The notes beneath the pieces were generated by a model that did not search any database, was not told where the DNA came from, and worked only from the letters and a program-made list of their open reading frames with translations. 30,304 nucleotides of DNA from Thelonectria olida (Eukaryota; Ascomycota; Sordariomycetes; Hypocreales; Nectriaceae). Numbering within the stretch: the stretch's first letter is position 1; each line of letters starts with the position of its first letter. The translations under genes were made by a program, and so were the position numbers. The DNA is taken from the NCBI GenBank assembly GCA_020736575.1, contig JAGPYM010000118.1, forward strand, positions 1 to 30,304, read 5' to 3'. This document shows positions 28,401 through 30,304 of the stretch, one piece after another.

Positions 28401-30304
28401 TTACTATTAAAATATTAAAAGTATAAGTTTTAATATAATTAAATATATAATAGGATTCTAATAGCTTAAAAAGTAATAATAAGAGCCTTTTTTACTTATA
28501 ATAGCTAGAAATATTATATATAAATATATTAAAAGGATAATTAAGATTAGTAGGAATATATACTAATTATAAAAGATAAATAAAGTAAATTTTAAGGTGC
28601 TTTATAAAATAGAGTTAAAAGTCTTATTATATTAAATCTAATATTAAAAAGCGCTAAATATTTCTTTTTAGTTTTATTATTAAATAAAAGTTTAATATAT
28701 AAAAGCTAGTTAAGTTAGTTTAAAGCTATTTAAAAGCAGATTAAATTATAAAATAGTTTTAAAATTATATTTTCTAAATAATTAGTAGTATAATTTAAAA
28801 AAAGGGAATTTAACTTATATACTTATACTTATATAAGTATATTATTTCTTAAAATATAATACTTATATAATTTACTAGTTTATTTAAACTTAAATTTAAA
28901 ACTTATTATTTTAAATCTTACTTATAATATAATAAGAAATATTAGGAAGGTTAGCTATTATATTTTATTTTTAAATAGCTTTAGAAATAAGGGAGGTATA
29001 ATATTATTATTTAATTAAATAGATATAGTAATAAAAATAAAAATTAAATAAGAAAAAGAAAAGAAAGGAAAAATAATAGCTAAAAGTAAATACAAGTTAT
29101 AATTATAAAAGTTACTAAAGTAATTTATAAAAATAGAGCAATTGAGCAAATATATAAACTAGCTAATAATTTATAGCCTTTATTATTAATTATTTAATAT
29201 AATATATATTTAATTAAATAGTATAAGACTATTTAATATTTTTCTCTTTTAAATAATATAGCTTTTCCCTTTTTATATTTTTCTCTTTAAAGCTTATTAA
29301 CTTACCTTATATTTAAATACTTTATTTTTATAACTTTTTATAATATTTACTTTTATTTTTTCTTTTAATTTTAATTACTATTAATCTATTATTTTAACTT
29401 CCTATTATATTCTAATTATAATATTAAAACTTTAAATATTATATTATTAAAATATAAGTAGATTTAATTTATAAACTCTACCTTTTACTAATAAAAAGAT
29501 TCTAGCTACTAATTTAACTAATACTACCCTTAATAATAAGGACCCTATACTTTAACTAATAATAGTACTAGATATTTCCCTATTATAGCTTATAGCCGCT
29601 CTATTAGCTTCTTTTATATTAATATTTACTAGTTTAAAAGGAAAGCTAGGTTTATTATAAAAAGAAATAGCTATATTTTCTAATTTAATAAAGCTATATT
29701 AGAGCCTGCTTTTATTTACTTTTAAATCTTCTAGCTTTAAATATTATATAATAGTTATTTAATTTCTTTTAATCTATTTATATAAATAAGTTTAAAAATA
29801 TCCCTTTTTATAATCTATTTAAAAATAGCTAAATTATTAATATTATATAAAAGAATATTATTTAATATTAAAAAGTATGTAAATATTATTAAAAGGTATA
29901 TATACTTTCTTATTAGGGCTTTAAACTATATTATATACTATTTTTATAATATAAAAGATTTAATTACTATTATAAGAAAACTAATAGTATTTAACTTTCT
30001 ATTAGTTTATTATATAAATAAATTAAATAATTAGAAAGTTTTATATTTTACTTTCTTCTTTTAATAGAAATATAACTAACTTATAAAATATTAATATAGG
30101 TTTTAATAGCCTTATAAAGCTAAAAATAACTTATTATAATAAATAGTTTATTATTTGCCTTATTAATTATAATAACTATTACTAGAAATTAGCTATTTTT
30201 AATAAATAGCTAATTATTTATTTATTATAATAGCCTTCCTTCTAGTTTAAGTAAATAATTAAAATATATAGCTTATATATTTTTTGCTAGGTATTTGTTT
30301 TAAT
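25441..30304. other. Extremely AT-rich RIPped DNA, no readable gene
   Basis: There is no open frame of note on either strand, and CpA and CpG are nearly absent. TpA dominates. The density of TAA/TAG on both strands implies that formerly repetitive, probably transposon, sequence has been saturated with RIP. A segment at about 28500-28700 reads on the plus strand like a decayed protein if stops are ignored, but no family can be named. Perfect AT hairpins (for example 30188-30214) are expected by chance at this composition. Confidence 0.6.
28980..29000 (+). other. Possible polypurine tract and LTR start of a dead element
   Basis: AAATAAGGGAGGTATAATA is one of the few G-rich words in the 25.4-30.3 kb stretch. 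Fungal LTR elements often end with GGGAGG followed by TGT..., which RIP would turn into TAT.... This would mark the end of a plus-strand retroelement covering part of 25.4-29.0 kb. I could not find a matching 5' LTR, so the call is weak. Confidence 0.25.

Noticed and set aside
30188..30214. 11-bp perfect inverted repeat with a 5-base loop
   Set aside because: At this AT content and number of TAGCTA words, such hairpins are expected by chance.
25441..30304. Mitochondrial DNA as the source of the AT-rich sequence
   Set aside because: There are no mitochondrial genes, tRNAs or long ORFs even under the mitochondrial code, and the AT-richness elsewhere in the window clearly comes from RIP of nuclear transposons.

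Overview
The window reads as a transposon graveyard from a filamentous ascomycete (Pezizomycotina). Three things support this. First, a chromodomain-bearing Ty3/gypsy retroelement fills bases 1-7594. Second, most of the rest is extremely AT-rich and carries the signature of repeat-induced point mutation (RIP): CpA turned into TpA on both strands, which creates stops from CAA, CAG, CGA and TGG. Third, there are remnants of a Tad-like LINE and of a fungal NLR-type (STAND) repeat protein. I see no intact host housekeeping gene, no tRNA or rRNA, and no CRISPR. The genus cannot be named from this sequence.

Layout. (1) 1-7594, minus strand: a young, un-RIPped chromovirus cut by the left window edge. 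It has a 404-bp 5' LTR, a TATA box, a possible self-primer binding site, a 946-aa Gag, a classical -1 frameshift heptamer, and Pol (protease, RT, RNase H, integrase). Its chromodomain is now split from the integrase by two single-base deletions. A plus-strand ORF overlaps the chromodomain tail antisense. (2) 7595-10528, plus strand: a heavily RIPped relative of the same family, collinear with residues ~745 to the end of the young Pol, closed by a 402-bp 3' LTR. The young element sits inside its pol gene in opposite orientation, so this is a nested insertion. (3) 10529-14346: AT-rich decay with a few less mutated patches. (4) 14347-14702: a dense cluster of the palindrome ACTAGT. (5) 14703-17560: more balanced composition, with degenerate reading frames and an NLR-type fragment carrying 96-bp tandem repeats. 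(6) 17570-~21180, minus strand: a Tad-like LINE whose RNase H and C-terminal end can still be read. (7) ~21181-21605: a third, RIPped LTR of the same gypsy family. (8) 21606-23860: AT-rich decay. (9) 23861-25440: an island of balanced composition. (10) 25441-30304: very AT-rich RIPped sequence.

The two gypsy copies explain each other. The old copy has not undergone recent frameshifts, so it shows that the young copy lost single bases before its chromodomain. It also shows that the antisense ORF is conserved within the family. The most unusual features are the conserved antisense coiled-coil ORF, a duplicated H2C2 zinc module with identical spacing in Pol, repeated Cys/His modules in Gag, the LTR/leader complementarity that suggests self-primed reverse transcription, and the ACTAGT cluster of unknown role.
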